Positions 50,212 to 60,475 of a stretch of 64,000 bases of DNA are shown here, in pieces. Position 1 is the stretch's first letter, and every line of letters starts with the position of its first letter. A model generated the notes under the pieces. That model saw only the letters and a list, made by a program, of their open reading frames with translations, was not told where the DNA came from and ran no database searches. The stretch comes from Flavobacteriales bacterium (GTDB lineage Bacteria > Bacteroidota > Bacteroidia > Flavobacteriales_C > GCA-002722245). The stretch covers positions 62,001 to 126,000 of the forward strand of contig JAHEZL010000008.1 in assembly GCA_023251095.1 (NCBI GenBank), in the 5' to 3' direction. A program made the position numbers and the translations under genes.

Positions 50212-50664
50212 GTGATAAGGTTAAACCTTCCCGAATATCAGTTTAAGATACAACGAGCCGAAGGCGGGAAATTGTACATTTTCGATGAGATCCGGAAGAA
50301 AAATATTTTGCTGACACCCGAGGAGTGGGTGCGGCAGAATTTCATTCGCCACATGAACGAGGAGCACAAAATTCCTTTGTCGCTAATGATATTAGAGAAA
50401 GAGGTGCTGTTGAACGGACAAAAAAAGCGCATAGATATTTTGGTTTATGACACAGCAGGAAAACCAAATATTTTGGTAGAATGCAAAGCCACCAACATTA
50501 AAATATCACAGGAAACTTTTGATCAGGCTGCCCGCTATAATATGGTGACATCGGTTCCCTATCTTATTGTTACCAATGGATTGGAGCATTTTTACAGTTT
50601 TATTGATCACGACAAAAAAGCTTTTTCCTTTTTAAAAGAATTTCCTCCCTTTGAAAAATATTAG
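50212..50664 (+). CDS. Stand-alone HsdR N-terminal-like nuclease-fold protein
   Basis: 150 residues if the GTG at 50212 is used (an upstream TTG at 50161 would overlap the divergent amn start; the choice is uncertain). The core shows the PD-(D/E)xK pattern: WVRQNFIRHMNEE, RIDILVYDTAGKPNILVECK with Asp and the ECK pair, and QAARYNMVTSVPYLIVTNG. This equals the N-terminal nuclease domain of type I restriction HsdR, but it stands alone without helicase or methylase. Solitary members are common in Bacteroidota; repair, defence or RNA-linked role is unknown. Confidence 0.8.
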   Translation: MIRLNLPEYQFKIQRAEGGKLYIFDEIRKKNILLTPEEWVRQNFIRHMNEEHKIPLSLMILEKEVLLNGQKKRIDILVYDTAGKPNILVECKATNIKISQETFDQAARYNMVTSVPYLIVTNGLEHFYSFIDHDKKAFSFLKEFPPFEKY

Positions 50665-50717
50665 TAACCTAGGGATAGAAAAACCGTAATTGTTTACATA
50701 TTATCACAATCCTGCTT

Positions 50718-53700
50718 ATGAAAAAAATACTTACTCTGCTCTTACTTGTTGCTGCATTTACAGCATTTTCACAAAACGAAAAATATTTGGAAAGAACGGT
50801 AATTGTAAAGGTTAAACAGAGTTTTCGTTCCTATTGCTCTGAAAGCGGAGTTCAGTATCCCGGCTTGTCTCAGTTCCTGGATAAAATCAAAACACAGTCT
50901 TTTGCAAAAATATATCCTAAGCATATGGAAATGGCGAAATCCTATACCAGAAATGGTATTCCATTCGTGGATTTGTCGCTGATTTATAAGGTGAAATACA
51001 ATGAAGCTGTTTCAGTAGAGAAAGTAATTTCAGGATTAATGGCCATGGGCATTTTTGAATATGCCGAACCAAGTTATGTTTTTACTACGCTTGGCGTTCC
51101 TAATGATCCGCTCATTAGCAATCAGTGGCATCTCACTAAAATTAAAGCCTTTCAGGCATGGGATGTTACCATGGGGGATAGCAATATAGTAGTGGGTATT
51201 GTAGATACCGGAATTGAGTTGGATCATACGGATTTGGAGGCAAATATAAAGGTGAATTATGCTGATCCTGTTGATGGAAATGACAATGACGGAGATGGTT
51301 ATATTGATAATGTGAGAGGTTGGGATTTATATGGAAATGATAATGACGTATCGCATGAAGCTACCGGAACCCGCCGTCAGCATGGAACCTGGGCAAGCAG
51401 CTCGGTTGCCGAAGTGGCAGACAATAGTATTTATGGAGCAGGTGTTGGTTACAATACCAAAATCCTTCCTGTAAAAGTTGCCGATATAAACGGATCTATC
51501 GTTGCCGGTTATGAAGGTATTGTTTACGCAGCCGATCATGGTTGTGCTGTCATCAATGCTTCCTGGGGTTCTCCAAATGCGTGGACTCAGTACGGACAGG
51601 ATGTGATCACTTATGCCACCATCAATAAAAATGCTCTCGTTACTTCAGCGGCGGCCAATGACGACAAAGAAGATTTGTGGTATCCTGCTTCTTATGATTA
51701 TGTGATTAGCGTTGGCGGATCAGATACTCTGGATAAAAAATGGATAGGTAATGTTGGCGGAAGTAATTACAACGAATTTGTGGATTTGCTGGCTCCGAGT
51801 ATGAGGATTTTTGGAGCAGATATCGGCAATCATTATTATAATTTGGGTGGAGCAACTTCCTTTGCAGCTCCTCTGGTGGCAGCTGCTGGTGCACTGGTTA
51901 AAAAAATTCATCCTGAATATACAGCTTTACAGATTGGAGAAGCTTTAAAAAATTCAACAGATAGAATTGATACTATTCCATTTAATGCGACTTATGCAGG
52001 AAAACTGGGGTCGGGAAGATTGAATGTTTTTAGTGCGGTTACCTTAACAGGTGTTCCGGGTTTTATGGTGACGAATTATACGATCACGGATAATGGTGAT
52101 AACATTTATCATATTGGTGATACCATTCGTTTGAAAGGGATCATCACTAATTTTTTAGCAGCAAGTTCCTCAGCAACTGCTACTATAAGTTCAGCATCAC
52201 CTTACCTTACTTTTATTAATAACTCCTTGAATTTAGGAGCTGTGGCGAGTTTATCGACAAAAGATTTTACCTCAACTCCGTTTAGTTTTAAAGTTGCGGG
52301 AGGCACTCCAAACAATACTTACGCCAACGTGGTTATTACTTTTACCGATGGTGCATATAAAGAAACACAGGCTTTCAGAGTTCTTTTAAATCCGAACTTT
52401 TACAACATGGATGTAAACAAAGTCACCTTATCTGTAGGTGCTGATGGCCACTTAGGATTTATGTCGGCAGGACAAACTTCAGGCAACGGATTTACTTACA
52501 ACGGCAGTTCCAACTACATATATGAAATGGGCGTTATGGTTTCCGATGCTTCTGCCAATGTAATGTTTACCAACGACGGCGATTTTACAGCTGTGAATGC
52601 ACTGGAAGTGAAACAACCGGGCTTGGAATCGGATAAGGATTTTAATGGTTTGATCAATGACAATGCTGCCGGAGTAAATAAAATAGGTGTTCAGGTAAAG
52701 CACAAAACCTTGGGATGGAATGATCCGGGTTTGCGTGATTTTGTAATTGAAGAATACAAAGTAAAAAATACCAGCGGAGCCACTTTAAATAATGTGCGTG
52801 TTGGATTGTATGTGGATTGGGATATGGTTAGCTACACTACCAATGTTGCTTTGTATGATAGTGCCAGCAAAATGGGTTATGCTTATGAATACAATACTAC
52901 CAGTGCTTTTGCAGGAACAAAGGCATTAAAGCATAAATACAATGTAAATAATTATGCTTTGGATTGTAATGGCGCAAATGGAAGTATAAGCACTTATGAT
53001 GTTGATGTTTTATCCGACGCTGAAAAGAAAACAGCTTTAACTACTTCCAGAAACGTAGCAGGTATAGGTGATGTGGCCATTTTGCTTAGTCAGGGACCTT
53101 TTACCATTGCAGCAGGGGACTCCATAACAGTGGCTTTTGCCTTAATTGCCGGAAATAACTTCAATAGTTTAATTGCAAGCGGACTCAAAGCCGATTCCAT
53201 CTATACTACTATAAGAAGCATCACCGCTACTAAAAACACTACTCATGTGAAATGTAAAGGGTCAGCAGACGGAACAGCTTCTGTTTCTGCGATATATGGA
53301 GTTCCGCCCTTTACTTATCAATGGAATGATATTGCGAATCAAACCACTCCAACGGCAAATGCTTTGAGTGCAGGAAATTACTTGTGCGCCATTAAAGATG
53401 CAGTGAATAATAATACGCAAATCAGTGTTGATGTGACGGAAGCCGACTCTTTACTGGTGCTCTCCATAGTGGATACTACCGTGGTAAATGGCAGCTGCAA
53501 TGGCAATGCAACGGTTTTGGCTGTGGGCGGAAAAACTCCTTTTACTTTTTTATGGGATGACGCTTCCAGCCAAACTACAACAGTGGCATCTAATCTTTGT
53601 CAGGGTTCATACAAAGCTATTGTCACAGATGCTTATGGTTGTAAAGACACAGTAAGCGTAACCATCGATAACATTACCGGTACTTCTGAATTGGCAGGAT

Positions 53701-53951
53701 TGGAGATTAAAGTGTTCCCAAATCCGGCAGTCAATCAGGCGTCAGTGAATATTAAAGGGAATTATAAAGGCATAGTAAGCTTGTCGTTGTATGATATTAC
53801 AGGTCGAATGATTCAGTCGCAAAATATGTCGGCAGCGGCAGGATCGGTTTCTATCACTTTGGATTTAAGTAATCTTGAATCGGGCATCTATCTGTTGAGA
53901 ATTAACAATGGTGGTGTAAATCAGGAGGTTAAATTAAGTGTGAGCAGATAA
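50718..53951 (+). CDS. T9SS-secreted subtilisin-like protease 1 with SprB-type repeats
   Basis: 1077 residues. Signal peptide to about 19, propeptide 20-125. The S8 domain has D163 (VGIVDTGIELDH), H222 (HGTW in place of the common HGTH), N314 (SAAAND) and S381 (GGATSFAAPL). A Ca-binding-like loop with DNDGDGYID (about 189-197) is inserted between Asp and His. Ig-like segments follow, then two or three SprB-type repeats (about 840-990, HVKCKGSADGTASVSAI, PFTYQWND) and a T9SS type A sorting domain (VFPNPAVNQASV, LESGIYLLRI). Secreted or cell-surface endopeptidase. Tandem paralogue of the next gene. Confidence 0.92.
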   Translation: MKKILTLLLLVAAFTAFSQNEKYLERTVIVKVKQSFRSYCSESGVQYPGLSQFLDKIKTQSFAKIYPKHMEMAKSYTRNGIPFVDLSLIYKVKYNEAVSVEKVISGLMAMGIFEYAEPSYVFTTLGVPNDPLISNQWHLTKIKAFQAWDVTMGDSNIVVGIVDTGIELDHTDLEANIKVNYADPVDGNDNDGDGYIDNVRGWDLYGNDNDVSHEATGTRRQHGTWASSSVAEVADNSIYGAGVGYNTKILPVKVADINGSIVAGYEGIVYAADHGCAVINASWGSPNAWTQYGQDVITYATINKNALVTSAAANDDKEDLWYPASYDYVISVGGSDTLDKKWIGNVGGSNYNEFVDLLAPSMRIFGADIGNHYYNLGGATSFAAPLVAAAGALVKKIHPEYTALQIGEALKNSTDRIDTIPFNATYAGKLGSGRLNVFSAVTLTGVPGFMVTNYTITDNGDNIYHIGDTIRLKGIITNFLAASSSATATISSASPYLTFINNSLNLGAVASLSTKDFTSTPFSFKVAGGTPNNTYANVVITFTDGAYKETQAFRVLLNPNFYNMDVNKVTLSVGADGHLGFMSAGQTSGNGFTYNGSSNYIYEMGVMVSDASANVMFTNDGDFTAVNALEVKQPGLESDKDFNGLINDNAAGVNKIGVQVKHKTLGWNDPGLRDFVIEEYKVKNTSGATLNNVRVGLYVDWDMVSYTTNVALYDSASKMGYAYEYNTTSAFAGTKALKHKYNVNNYALDCNGANGSISTYDVDVLSDAEKKTALTTSRNVAGIGDVAILLSQGPFTIAAGDSITVAFALIAGNNFNSLIASGLKADSIYTTIRSITATKNTTHVKCKGSADGTASVSAIYGVPPFTYQWNDIANQTTPTANALSAGNYLCAIKDAVNNNTQISVDVTEADSLLVLSIVDTTVVNGSCNGNATVLAVGGKTPFTFLWDDASSQTTTVASNLCQGSYKAIVTDAYGCKDTVSVTIDNITGTSELAGLEIKVFPNPAVNQASVNIKGNYKGIVSLSLYDITGRMIQSQNMSAAAGSVSITLDLSNLESGIYLLRINNGGVNQEVKLSVSR

Positions 53952-54013
53952 TTTAATCTATAACCTTATCCAAAGTCGCTACGTAGAATGACGTATGATT
54001 ATACACATTTTAC

Positions 54014-57000
54014 ATGCGTAGATTTTTACTTTCAGTAATTTTTATTGGATTTTCTTTTTTGTTTTCCTTTGCGCAAATCCCAGGATTTAAAGGGCGTTCA
54101 GGCTATTTTAAAATGCCTGTAACGATTCAGCAAGGAGATTATGTAGAGAAAAAAATCGTATTTAAACTCAAGAAAGATTACAGCACTTTAATCTATGGGG
54201 ATAATATCAATCATTCCGATTTTCAGGCATTGATGATTGCTATTAATGGTAAAGTAAAAAGAAAACATCCAAATGCTGTTCAAAGCATTCATAATCTTAA
54301 GAGCACAGGCATAAGCGCAAATCCCTTATCAATGATTTTTGAAATTGAATATCGTGATCCTTATTCGGTGGAGCAGGTAATCAATCAGTTGTATTCGTTC
54401 AATCTTGTGGAATATGCCGAACCTTTATATATTCCTAAATTATTGTATAATGATCCTCATATTACAGATCAATACTATTTGGCTCGTATCGATGCATTGT
54501 CTGCGTGGAATCAGGAAAAAGGAGATACAAATATCGTGATTGGTATTGTGGATACGGGAGTGGAGTTGACTCACCCCGATTTAATAAAAAATATCAAGCA
54601 CAATTATGCTGACCTTATAGATGGTATGGACAATGATGGTGACGGGTATATTGATAATTTTACCGGATGGGATTTGGGAGAAGCTGACAATAACCCAACG
54701 CCTACTGTAGGCGGACATCATGGTACCTGGGTTTCGGGTTGTGCTGCTGCTGTTCCCGATAATAACGACGGAGGAGTAGGAGTGGGTTTTAACACGAAGA
54801 TAATGCCTATTAAAATTACTAATTCGAGTGGTTATCTGACGGCTGCTTATGATGGTATCATATACGCTGCTGAACATGGTTGTAGAGTGATTAACACCTC
54901 ATGGGGAACAGAAGGAGCTTATTCTCAATACTGCCAGGAAATAATTGATTATGCTGTAAGCAAAGGATGTGTGGTAGTTGCAGCAGCAGGGAATAGCAAT
55001 AATGAAGGGTTATTTTATCCTGCTTCTTATGAGAATGTAATCAGTGTGGCAGGTACGGATCAAACAGATCAAAAATGGATTTATAATGCTCCGAATGGAT
55101 CGAATTATAATGGTTATGTAGATATATGTGCTCCCGCAAAAGCTATTTATACTACCTATCAGGGTGGAGGATTTATTAACATCGGCGGAGGAACTTCTTT
55201 TTCTTCTCCGCAGGTTGCTGCAGCTGCAGCCTTAGTAATGGCTAAATTCCACGGATACAATAATAAACAAGTGGTTTGCCAGCTTAAAGCAACTGTTGAT
55301 GATATTTACGCAATCCCTTTCAATGCCCCTTATGTAGGAAAAATGGGATCAGGAAGATTGAATGTTAATAATGCCCTTACTCAAACAGGATTTCCTTATG
55401 TGCAACCCATTTCAGTGCATGCCAATTATGGTCGATTAGATACAGGTGAAACGGTAGATCTATGGATAGATATGATCAATTATCTTACTGCAACCACCGG
55501 TGTTACAGCTAAAATTTCAAGTACCAATCCCAATATTACAATTATCAACAATACTTGTTCTTATGGTTCAATAGCCAATATGGAAACCAAAGTGGGCGCT
55601 AGTCCTTTTAAGATAGTGGTTGGGAGTGGCGCATCTATCAATGAATTGGTTGTTTTTGAGGTTCAGGTTACCAATGGGCCACATACCTGGACAGAGAATA
55701 CTTCCATAAGAGTGAATCGGGATTATGTGGATGTTATCGTTAATGATTTGAGAACTTCCGTTACCAATTATGGAAGTATTGGATATGATTTCGGACTTTT
55801 CGGGCAAGGGGTGAAATATAAAAACAACACTTCTCTCATGTATGAAATAGGCTTGATGATTGGTACTGATTCTTCACATGTATCGGCTGCCAGAGATTTT
55901 GAATTTTATACTGATCCCCTTATGACTGTTGCTTCTCCGGGAGAATCAGAATTTGATGTTAAAGGAACTTTTAGCGATCAATCTGCCGGATCAAGTGCTT
56001 TGAATATTCAAATTAATCAGAAAACTTTAGCCTGGACTACTACGGGTAATAGTAAATATGTAATTGTAGAATATTGTATCAAGAATAAGGCGGCAGGGGA
56101 TATCAATAATGCTTATGTGGGTTTGTATGCCGACTTTGATATTATTGACGGTAAAAAAAATAAGGTAGGATATGTTGCAGGTAAAAAATTAGGATATGGC
56201 TATAAAGAAGGGGGGATATACTCAGGAGTGCAATTGTTAACTAACGAAACAGCTAATTTTTATGCTATAAATAATGACGGTTCCAGTGGAAGTATAAATA
56301 TTAATGATGGCTTTTCTTCAGCAGAGCAATTTCAGGCACTTTCTGCAGGCACATCACATACTTCTGCCACAGAGGGTGATATTGCGGGTATGATGAGTGC
56401 CGGACCAATTAACATAGCAAAGGGAGATTCAGTGTGGGTTGCTTTTGCTATTATGGGAGGTGATAATCTAAATGACCTCATTACTTCAGCAAATAATGCA
56501 AGTATTAACTACAAGAATTTAAGAGCCGTTCAGGCTTCATTAGTTGATTTCTCGGATGTTTCCTGTTATGGAGTTGCCGATGGGAAAATTTCGTTGGAAT
56601 TGACTCACGGAGTAGCACCTTATACTGTTTCGTGGAGCAATGCTCCGGGTAATACTTCAGCAACAGCAACAAATCTTACTAAAGGAAATTATGTTGTAAA
56701 GGTTAAGGATAAAATGAAATTTGAGGTGACGCAAAACTATACCATTAGTGAGCCTTCAAAACTTCAAATGACTAAAGGAGCCATTCAGGATGTTAAATGT
56801 TATGGTGATAATACCGGTAGTGTTCAATTAACGGTATCGGGAGGAAGTCCTAATTATTATTATGATTGGCATAACTCTTCTATTTCCAGTATAGCTTCTC
56901 CTAATTTACCTGCAGGAACGCATATTTTAACTTTGTCGGATGCACGTGGTTGTTCAATCACCGATACTATTGAGGTTAAACAACCCGAGAAATTAGCTTT

Positions 57001-57517
57001 AAATGTCACTCATGTAAGTAATGATACTACAGGAACAGGGAAGGGTAACGCAACAGTATCATTGTCGGGTGGAACTTTGCCGTATAGTTATTTGTGGGAT
57101 GATTCTTTGGCTCAGCACAGTTCAACAGCTTCGGGCTTGTTTGCTAAAACATATACCATCTCTGTTAGTGATAATAACAATTGCTCTGTTTCGCAAGAGA
57201 TAGTAGTATCCGGTAAACCTGAGGTCAATAAAAATGCCGTTGAAGAAAATGATCCTGCCAAATACAATATGAGTATTTTTCCTAATCCTGCTACAAATTA
57301 CTTTTTTATTGAATTTGAATTATCCGAAACAGGAATCATTGATTTATCCCTCTATGATCAAAATGGTAAAAAAGCCAAACAAGTTTTAACTGGTAATTAC
57401 AACAAAGGATCTTATAAAACATTAGTATATACTGATGATTTGAGCGCAGGATACTATTTTTACCGCTTGAAAACCGGCACTTCTTCAGCAGCTGGAAAAG
57501 TGAACGTATTGAACTAA
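54014..57517 (+). CDS. T9SS-secreted subtilisin-like protease 2 with SprB-type repeats
   Basis: 1167 residues. Signal peptide to about 20. Catalytic D180 (IGIVDTGVELTH), H236 (HGTW), N327 (AAAGNSNN) and S395 (GGGTSFSSPQ), with the same DNDGDGYID loop at about 206-214. Middle Ig-like segments match protease 1. Three SprB repeats (about 845-1075) end before the T9SS type A sorting domain (IFPNPATNYFFI, LSAGYYFYRL). Only 62 bp separate it from protease 1, so they probably arose by tandem duplication and may be transcribed together. Confidence 0.92.
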   Translation: MRRFLLSVIFIGFSFLFSFAQIPGFKGRSGYFKMPVTIQQGDYVEKKIVFKLKKDYSTLIYGDNINHSDFQALMIAINGKVKRKHPNAVQSIHNLKSTGISANPLSMIFEIEYRDPYSVEQVINQLYSFNLVEYAEPLYIPKLLYNDPHITDQYYLARIDALSAWNQEKGDTNIVIGIVDTGVELTHPDLIKNIKHNYADLIDGMDNDGDGYIDNFTGWDLGEADNNPTPTVGGHHGTWVSGCAAAVPDNNDGGVGVGFNTKIMPIKITNSSGYLTAAYDGIIYAAEHGCRVINTSWGTEGAYSQYCQEIIDYAVSKGCVVVAAAGNSNNEGLFYPASYENVISVAGTDQTDQKWIYNAPNGSNYNGYVDICAPAKAIYTTYQGGGFINIGGGTSFSSPQVAAAAALVMAKFHGYNNKQVVCQLKATVDDIYAIPFNAPYVGKMGSGRLNVNNALTQTGFPYVQPISVHANYGRLDTGETVDLWIDMINYLTATTGVTAKISSTNPNITIINNTCSYGSIANMETKVGASPFKIVVGSGASINELVVFEVQVTNGPHTWTENTSIRVNRDYVDVIVNDLRTSVTNYGSIGYDFGLFGQGVKYKNNTSLMYEIGLMIGTDSSHVSAARDFEFYTDPLMTVASPGESEFDVKGTFSDQSAGSSALNIQINQKTLAWTTTGNSKYVIVEYCIKNKAAGDINNAYVGLYADFDIIDGKKNKVGYVAGKKLGYGYKEGGIYSGVQLLTNETANFYAINNDGSSGSININDGFSSAEQFQALSAGTSHTSATEGDIAGMMSAGPINIAKGDSVWVAFAIMGGDNLNDLITSANNASINYKNLRAVQASLVDFSDVSCYGVADGKISLELTHGVAPYTVSWSNAPGNTSATATNLTKGNYVVKVKDKMKFEVTQNYTISEPSKLQMTKGAIQDVKCYGDNTGSVQLTVSGGSPNYYYDWHNSSISSIASPNLPAGTHILTLSDARGCSITDTIEVKQPEKLALNVTHVSNDTTGTGKGNATVSLSGGTLPYSYLWDDSLAQHSSTASGLFAKTYTISVSDNNNCSVSQEIVVSGKPEVNKNAVEENDPAKYNMSIFPNPATNYFFIEFELSETGIIDLSLYDQNGKKAKQVLTGNYNKGSYKTLVYTDDLSAGYYFYRLKTGTSSAAGKVNVLN

Positions 57518-57593
57518 TATCGGCTCCTTCCTGCACTTTTACTCCCAGAACTAAATTTATTTTTTTAACTTTCCGCAAAATTAAAGGTCGTAT

Positions 57594-58178
57594 ATGGATA
57601 TTACAGGAATTTTTGCAATCAGTGGAAAGCCGGGATTGTTTAAAAGTATTGCACAGAGCAAACATGGAGTTATTGTTGAATCTTTGATTGATAAAAAACG
57701 ATTCAATGCTTACACAAGCTACAAAGTAAGCGCATTAGAGGATATTACAGTATTTTCAACGGATGAAGACATCACACTGCTTTCAGTATTTACTAAAATA
57801 GCTGAAAAAGAAGATTTTAAAGCCCTGGATTTTTTAGATAAATCGTCTCCTGAAGAATTAAGAAAATTCTTTGCTTCGGTGATCACTAATTATGATGCCG
57901 ACAGAGTATATGATTCTGACATCAAGAAAATTTTAAAATGGTACAACTTGTTGCACCAAAACAACAGAATAGCCAAAGCTGTTGAGGAAAAAGCAGAAGC
58001 CAAAGCAAAACCAGCTAAAGAAACCAAAGAAGCAGAAGAAGCACCGGTAAAAGAGAAAGCTGCTCCTAAAGCAAAAGCTCCGGCAAAGGCGAAAGCTCCT
58101 AAGGAAGCAGAAGAATCTGCTGAGCCGAAAAAGAAAAAAGCTCCCGCTGCAAAAACAACAAAGAAAAAAGCGGAATAA
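57594..58178 (+). CDS. DUF5606 protein with Lys/Ala/Glu-rich tail
   Basis: 194 residues. The folded part (1-130) begins MDITGIFAISGKPGLFKSIA and continues VEKS-like VIVESLIDKKRFNAYTSYKV, the DUF5606 domain restricted to Bacteroidota. Residues 131-194 are almost entirely Lys, Ala, Glu and Pro, resembling eukaryotic histone H1 tails and suggesting nucleic-acid or ribosome association. Cytoplasmic. Function unknown. Followed by a strong terminator. Confidence 0.85.
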   Translation: MDITGIFAISGKPGLFKSIAQSKHGVIVESLIDKKRFNAYTSYKVSALEDITVFSTDEDITLLSVFTKIAEKEDFKALDFLDKSSPEELRKFFASVITNYDADRVYDSDIKKILKWYNLLHQNNRIAKAVEEKAEAKAKPAKETKEAEEAPVKEKAAPKAKAPAKAKAPKEAEESAEPKKKKAPAAKTTKKKAE

Positions 58179-58204
58179 TTATATAGGCAATTCCTTAAAA
58201 AAGC

Positions 58205-58233
58205 AATCCCATCATGAACTTCATGATGGGATT
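58205..58233. terminator. Terminator between DUF5606 and murB
   Basis: AATCCCATCATGAA (58205-58218) and TTCATGATGGGATT (58220-58233) are fully complementary (a smaller loop forms by opening the inner pairs), followed by TTTTAT on the plus strand. Confidence 0.85.
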
Positions 58234-58254
58234 TTTATTTGTGACGATCGGGCG

Positions 58255-59268
58255 TTATATCATATTCACTTCTCTCTCAAGTGTAATTCCAAACATTTTT
58301 TCAATGGAAGCAATGATCTCCGAAGATAAATTGTAAATCTGATCCCCTGTTGCTCCGCCATAGTTTACCAAAACCAAAGCCTGGTTTTTATGTACGCCAT
58401 ATTCACCAAAAGTTTTGCCCTTCCAGCCTGCTTTTTCAATGAGCCAGCCCGCAGCAATTTTAGTGTTCTTTTCGGCAGGATAAGCACTGATATCGGGGAA
58501 GAGACCTTTTAATTCAGAGTACTGTTCGTTTGAAATCACGGGATTTTTAAAGAAACTTCCGGCATTTCCTATTTGAGCAGGATCGGGCAATTTAGATCGG
58601 CGGATGCTGCATACCGCATCGCTGATAGCTTTTACAGACAATTCAGTCACCTTCATTTTTTCCAGTTCAGTTTGTATTTGTCCGTAATCGGTTCTGAATT
58701 TTGGTTTTTTGCTGAGTTTGAAAGTCACGGAAGTGATGAAGTATTGTCCTTTCAAATCGTGCTTGAACACACTTTCTCTGTAGCCGAAATTACATTCGGA
58801 AAGAGAGAAGGTTTTGGTATATCCTTCATTTAAATGAAGGGCTTCCAGCTCGTAAAAAGTGTCTTTTATTTCGGCGCCGTAAGCACCTATATTCTGAATA
58901 GGACTCGCGCCAACACTGCCTGGTATGAGGGAAAGATTTTCCAGTCCGCCATAATTTTTAGCAATGCAATACAAAACGAATTCGTGCCATACTTCTCCCG
59001 ATTGGGCTTTCACGAAAACATGCTCGTCGGTTTCCTTTACAATTTCTTTTCCCAGTAAATTGTTTTTAAGTACCAGTCCGTTAAAATTTTTAGTGAATAA
59101 AACATTGCTTCCGCCGCCCAGCAATAGCGTAGCGTGTTTTTCGGGTAGTTTTTGTTTTACTATTTCCCGGGCATCTTCCATACTGTTAATGTTGGCAAAC
59201 AAGTTGGCCGAAGCATTGATATGAAAGGTATTGAAAGGAAGAAGAGAAATATTTTGTTCAATCAGCAT
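58255..59268 (-). CDS. murB: UDP-N-acetylenolpyruvoylglucosamine reductase
   Basis: 337 residues. FAD-binding PP-loop region LLLGGGSNVLFTKNF, LENLSLIPGSVGASPIQNIGAYG, the active-site Tyr/Ser region YRESVFK, and IGNAGSFFKNPV with C-terminal AGWLIEKAGWKGK identify type I MurB. It reduces UDP-GlcNAc-enolpyruvate to UDP-MurNAc with NADPH in peptidoglycan synthesis. Monocistronic, divergent from the glycosyltransferases. Confidence 0.96.
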   Translation of the reverse strand: MLIEQNISLLPFNTFHINASANLFANINSMEDAREIVKQKLPEKHATLLLGGGSNVLFTKNFNGLVLKNNLLGKEIVKETDEHVFVKAQSGEVWHEFVLYCIAKNYGGLENLSLIPGSVGASPIQNIGAYGAEIKDTFYELEALHLNEGYTKTFSLSECNFGYRESVFKHDLKGQYFITSVTFKLSKKPKFRTDYGQIQTELEKMKVTELSVKAISDAVCSIRRSKLPDPAQIGNAGSFFKNPVISNEQYSELKGLFPDISAYPAEKNTKIAAGWLIEKAGWKGKTFGEYGVHKNQALVLVNYGGATGDQIYNLSSEIIASIEKMFGITLEREVNMI

Positions 59269-59350
59269 AGGAAAACAATTGTTGGTTAAAGGTAAGGATC
59301 GTGTTGTAAATCAGGGGTGAAAAAATTAGGTTTGTATAAACATTCCGTAT

Positions 59351-60475
59351 TTGAAAAAGGTTGTCGTATCCGTTACCAATGATCTCACTACTGACCAAAG
59401 AGTGCATAGGCATTGTGCAACGCTTGTGGAGATGGGTTATGATGTTGTACTGGTAGGCAGGAAGCTGAGCGGCAGTTTGCCTTTGGCGCAAAGGAAATAT
59501 GAGTGCCGGAGAATGAGCCTGTTTTTTTCTAAGGGCCCATTGTTTTACATGGAATACAATTTCCGACTTTTTCTTTTCCTGCTTTTTCACCGTTTCGATT
59601 TTTTGCTGAGCAATGATCTGGATACTTTGCTTCCTAATTTTTTGGTATCGCGATTGAAATCAAAACCTTTGGTTTATGATTCTCATGAATTTTACACAGG
59701 AGTACCCGAGTTGCAGAGCCGGCCGAGAGTACAAAAAATATGGACGAGGATAGAAAAATTCATTTTTCCGAAATTAAAACATGTTTTTACCGTTAATCAG
59801 TCGATAGCTGATTTGTACAAAAACTTATATGGAAATTCAATTGAGGTGGTGAGAAATGTTCCGTTTAAAAAAGTTCGTCCGCAAGTAACTAAAAAAGAAA
59901 TGGGATTGCCCGAAGGAAAAAAAATAATTTTGATGCAGGGCGCAGGAATCAATATCGACAGGGGTGCGGAAGAAATGGTGGAAGCTTTAAAAATTGTGAA
60001 TTCCGATCAATATCTGTTTCTAATTGTTGGTAGCGGTGATGTGCTTCCTTCCTTAAAGGAAATGGTGAAGAGGTACAAAATGGAGGACAAAGTTGTTTTC
60101 ACAGGAAAGGTTCCTATGGATGAAGTAGTGCGCTATACAGTGCTGGCCGATGTGGGGATCACGATGGATAAAGATACCAACGTGAATTATCGCTATAGCT
60201 TACCGAATAAGCTTTTCGACTATATTCAATGTGGTGTTCCGGTATTGGCCACCAACCTTGTGGAGATTCGTAACATCATAGAAAAATATAAGGTGGGTGA
60301 AGTCATTTCAAATTCTGATCCTTTATATCTTTCCAAAACAATGGTCGATTTTTTGAATAATGAAAGTAAATTAGCCGAGTACAAAAAAAACGCATTGACA
60401 GCAGCGGAAGAATTATGCTGGGAAAAAGAAAAAATAAAGTTTGAGCAAGTCATCTCCAATGTCGTTAAAGCCTAA
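59351..60475 (+). CDS. Group 1 (GT4-like) glycosyltransferase
   Basis: 374 residues starting at TTG 59351; homology begins there (KKVVVSVTNDLTTDQRVHRH). A GT-B fold with GEQ-like DSHEFYTGVPELQ, nucleotide-side IILMQGAGINIDRGAEEMVEA and LFDYIQCGVPVLATNLVEIR, with acidic residues in the C-terminal domain expected for family GT4. Transfers a sugar to a surface polysaccharide or lipid. It overlaps the next glycosyltransferase by 17 bp. Confidence 0.88.
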   Translation: MKKVVVSVTNDLTTDQRVHRHCATLVEMGYDVVLVGRKLSGSLPLAQRKYECRRMSLFFSKGPLFYMEYNFRLFLFLLFHRFDFLLSNDLDTLLPNFLVSRLKSKPLVYDSHEFYTGVPELQSRPRVQKIWTRIEKFIFPKLKHVFTVNQSIADLYKNLYGNSIEVVRNVPFKKVRPQVTKKEMGLPEGKKIILMQGAGINIDRGAEEMVEALKIVNSDQYLFLIVGSGDVLPSLKEMVKRYKMEDKVVFTGKVPMDEVVRYTVLADVGITMDKDTNVNYRYSLPNKLFDYIQCGVPVLATNLVEIRNIIEKYKVGEVISNSDPLYLSKTMVDFLNNESKLAEYKKNALTAAEELCWEKEKIKFEQVISNVVKA

